From NCBI GenBank assembly GCA_017881765.1, contig JADGQN010000239.1, positions 1-7,377 of the forward strand: a stretch of 7,377 bases of DNA, in the 5' to 3' direction. Origin of the DNA: Syntrophobacterales bacterium (lineage in GTDB: Bacteria > Desulfobacterota > Syntrophorhabdia > Syntrophorhabdales > WCHB1-27). The position numbers and the translations under genes are program-made. The notes beneath the pieces were generated by a model. The model saw only the letters and a program-made list of their open reading frames with translations, made no database searches and was not told the origin of the DNA. This document shows positions 5,691-7,377 of this stretch, piece by piece (within the stretch, counting starts at the first letter, position 1; each line of letters starts with the position of its first letter).

Positions 5691-7193
5691 ATGAGCCTTT
5701 TTCATGACCTTTTCTTCGGTTTCGGCATCGCGTTTCAGCCGATAAACCTCTTGACCTGTTTTATCGGCGTCTTTATCGGGACGTTGATAGGCGTACTCCC
5801 GGGCATCGGCCCGGTGGGCGCGATGTCGCTCCTTCTGCCGGTCACCTTTGGCATGTCGCCGGTGAGCGGAGTGATCATGCTGGCCGGCATCTTCTACGGA
5901 TCGATGTACGGAGGGTCTACTACGTCGATCCTGGTCAATATTCCCGGCGAAGCTGCGTCTGTCGTGACCTGTCTCGATGGCTACCAGATGGCCCTGAAGG
6001 GGCGTGCAGGACCGGCGCTGGGAATCGCCGCCTTCGGTTCCTTTATCGCCGGCACGCTGGGTATCGTGGGACTTATGCTTGTCGCTAACCCGCTCGCGGA
6101 GTTTGCACTCAAGTTCGGCCCGCCCGAGTACTTCTCCCTGATGCTTCTCGGTCTCTCCATTCTTATCTACCTCACTCAGGGCTCCATCCTTCGCGGCTTT
6201 GCCATGGCAGCCCTCGGGGTCTTCCTGAGCCTTATCGGGCAAGACATTAATGAGGGCATCCCTCGATTCACCTTCGGCCTGCGGGGGCTCATTGATGGAG
6301 TGGGACTTGTGCCGCTCGTCATGGGACTGTTCGGTATTTCGGAAGTCCTTTTGAACCTGGAGGCGGTGGCGGAAAGGATCGTCGTAAAAACCGGGGTGAA
6401 GCATCTTCTTCCCACGAAGGAGGATTGGAAACGGTCTGCCAAGCCGATCGGCAGAGGGACACTCATCGGTTTTTTCCTGGGCGTTCTTCCCGGTGGAGGC
6501 TCCATCATCTCTACGTTCATTTCATATGCTTTGGAGAAGAAATTTTCCAAGCACCCAGAGGAATTCGGCCATGGTGCAATCGAGGGTGTGGCAGGGCCCG
6601 AATCTGCCAATAATGCCGCGTCAAGCAGCGGTTTTATTCCTCTCTTTTCTCTGGGCATCCCCTCAAACGTCATAACGGCGCTCCTTCTCGGCGCGCTGAT
6701 GATTCACGGGTTGCGGCCGGGACCGTTGATGATTACCGAACATCCTGAGGTCTTCTGGGGCACGGTGGCGAGCATGTACCTGGGCAATATCATGCTGCTC
6801 GTCCTGAATCTGCCCCTCATCGGCATCTGGGTAAAGGTATTAAAAATCCCTTACCGGACACTCTTTCCGCTTATTCTGCTCTTCTGTCTTCTTGGTTCAT
6901 ACAGCCTTGGGGCAAATGTCTTCGACATCTATGTGATGCTGGCGTTTGGACTTATCGGGTACGTCCTGCGTAAGTTGGGTTACGAAGCCGCGCCCCTGGT
7001 GATGGCCTTCGTATTGAGCCCGTTGATGGAGCAGAGTCTCTTTCAGGCACTTCTCCTCTCCGACGGAAGTCCCACGGTGTTTGTCACGCGCCCCATCTCT
7101 CTGGCGTCTTTGCTGATTGCCCTGGCTCTAATCGTTTCTGCCATTGTCCCCTCTTTCCAGAAGAGGCGAAAGGAGATCGTCACTGAGGAATAA
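5691..7193 (+). CDS. tctA: TTT large membrane subunit (TctA family)
   Basis: Main permease of the TTT system, 500 residues, full length, with about ten or more hydrophobic segments. The highly conserved N-half block is present: GTLIGVLPGIGPVGAM (30-45), then YGSMYGGSTTSILVNIPGE (69-87) and TCLDGYQMALKGRAGPALG (93-111). The second half repeats the theme: GTLIGFFLGVLPGGGS (256-271), EGVAGPESANNAA (298-310) and FSLGIPSNVITALLLGAL (319-336). The paired GVLPG loops and the NIPGE/LGIPSN loops reflect the family's internal duplication and are thought to form the substrate and ion pathway. The C-terminus is charged (QKRRKEIVTEE). ATG 5691 lies 7 bases after the tctB stop with no clear ribosome site, pointing to coupled translation. 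TTT permeases are secondary transporters that import the ligand delivered by TctC. The gene is intact and no further gene follows within the window. Confidence 0.95.
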   Translation: MSLFHDLFFGFGIAFQPINLLTCFIGVFIGTLIGVLPGIGPVGAMSLLLPVTFGMSPVSGVIMLAGIFYGSMYGGSTTSILVNIPGEAASVVTCLDGYQMALKGRAGPALGIAAFGSFIAGTLGIVGLMLVANPLAEFALKFGPPEYFSLMLLGLSILIYLTQGSILRGFAMAALGVFLSLIGQDINEGIPRFTFGLRGLIDGVGLVPLVMGLFGISEVLLNLEAVAERIVVKTGVKHLLPTKEDWKRSAKPIGRGTLIGFFLGVLPGGGSIISTFISYALEKKFSKHPEEFGHGAIEGVAGPESANNAASSSGFIPLFSLGIPSNVITALLLGALMIHGLRPGPLMITEHPEVFWGTVASMYLGNIMLLVLNLPLIGIWVKVLKIPYRTLFPLILLFCLLGSYSLGANVFDIYVMLAFGLIGYVLRKLGYEAAPLVMAFVLSPLMEQSLFQALLLSDGSPTVFVTRPISLASLLIALALIVSAIVPSFQKRRKEIVTEE

Positions 7194-7205
7194 CGCGACA
7201 GAATG

Positions 7206-7257
7206 GGCCACGGGTCAAGGGGCATGGGTCACGGACTGTTACGAGTTACGGGTTATG
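7206..7257. repeat. Degenerate 7-base tandem repeats after tctA
   Basis: Seven units of consensus GGTYACG run almost end to end: GGCCACG (7206), GGTCAAG (7213), GGGCATG (7220), GGTCACG (7227), then three extra bases, TGTTACG (7237), AGTTACG (7244) and GGTTATG (7251-7257). The array starts 12 bases after the tctA stop. It has no dyad symmetry good enough for a terminator. It is most likely an intergenic low-complexity or dispersed repeat of unknown function. Confidence 0.6.
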
Positions 7258-7278
7258 AAAGACAAAAGCGAGACGAGA

Positions 7279-7298
7279 TACTAATGCGGTCATTAGTA
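7279..7298. promoter_or_regulatory. Perfect 8-bp palindrome with CGGT loop
   Basis: TACTAATG (7279-7286) and CATTAGTA (7291-7298) are exact reverse complements around the 4-base loop CGGT. The stem is A/T-rich and is followed by AAAGCC on the plus strand, so it lacks the T-run of an intrinsic terminator on either strand. It may be an operator for a gene beyond the right edge or a weak RNA hairpin. The symmetry is certain and the role unknown. Confidence 0.4.
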
Positions 7299-7325
7299 AA
7301 GCCACATACATCACCCTCCCCTTCA

Positions 7326-7348
7326 TCCCCTCCCCTCAAGGGCGGGGA
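7326..7348. repeat. C/G-rich imperfect palindrome
   Basis: TCCCC (7326-7330) and CCC (7332-7334) face GGG (7340-7342) and GGGGA (7344-7348), with one internal mismatch (T7331/C7343) and a 5-base loop. As RNA this would be a G/C-rich hairpin followed by AATACTAC and not by Us. Pyrimidine-rich CACCCTCCCCTTCATC (7312-7327) precedes it. The style is that of the CCCTC/GAGGG palindromes scattered between genes in many proteobacterial genomes. A role in ending the tctA transcript or protecting its 3' end is possible. Confidence 0.5.
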
Positions 7349-7358
7349 AATACTACAA

Positions 7359-7377
7359 CCCTCTCCCCTGGAGGGAG
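7359..7377. repeat. Second C/G-rich palindrome, cut by window end
   Basis: CTCCC (7363-7367) faces GGGAG (7373-7377) around CTGGA. The preceding CCCT (7359-7362) would extend the stem if the bases after the window read AGGG, so the element is probably incomplete here. It lies 10 bases after the previous palindrome and has the same C-rich/G-rich build, suggesting a tandem pair of one dispersed repeat type. Confidence 0.45.

Noticed and set aside
5625..6404. Minus-strand open frame of 259 codons opposite tctA
   Set aside because: It is highly charged and low in complexity (many Asp, Glu, Lys, Arg, His), as expected from the complement of a hydrophobic membrane protein gene.
7206..7377. CRISPR array in the terminal repeat region
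   Set aside because: Repeats are 7 bases or simple palindromes with no regular repeat-spacer arrangement of CRISPR size.

Overview
The window reads as one plus-strand gene cluster from a bacterium of moderately high G+C. It holds a three-subunit molybdenum hydroxylase of the xanthine dehydrogenase family (228-4124), followed by a complete tripartite tricarboxylate transporter (TTT) of the TctC-TctB-TctA type (4217-7193). All six genes appear intact and none is on the minus strand. The combination of an aldehyde oxidoreductase/4-hydroxybenzoyl-CoA-reductase-like enzyme, a solute uptake system and many short palindromic or tandem intergenic repeats recalls anaerobic aromatic-degrading deltaproteobacterial (Desulfobacterota-type) genomes. 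That is an impression from gene content and style; there is no RNA gene or other marker here to fix the taxon.

Layout. Positions 1-227 hold no convincing gene. They contain inverted-repeat DNA (20-102), a plausible sigma70-type promoter with a palindrome in its spacer (107-134), and a leader with another inverted repeat (144-176). Next come the [2Fe-2S] subunit (228-737), the molybdopterin subunit (best start ATG 741, to 3110) and the FAD subunit with an extra iron-sulfur insertion (3111-4124). These three are packed with gaps of 3 and 0 bases. A 92-base gap (4125-4216) holds tandem 9-base units arranged as a large imperfect palindrome with a strong 11-pair hairpin. The transporter genes follow: periplasmic binding protein (4217-5188), small membrane subunit (5201-5683) and large membrane subunit (5691-7193). 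The last 184 bases hold no gene but carry four structured elements: 7-base tandem units, a perfect 8-bp palindrome and two C/G-rich palindromes, the last cut by the window edge.

How it may work. In the enzyme, electrons would pass between the molybdenum site in the large subunit, two [2Fe-2S] clusters in the small subunit, and FAD plus a probable [4Fe-4S] cluster in the medium subunit. The TTT system normally imports carboxylates using an ion gradient, with a Bug-family protein as periplasmic receptor. The simplest joint reading, which is inference, is uptake of an aromatic, heteroaromatic or other carboxylate whose ring or aldehyde group is then oxidised or reduced by the molybdoenzyme. The substrate cannot be read from the sequence. 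No CoA ligase, regulator or cofactor-maturation gene is visible in the window.
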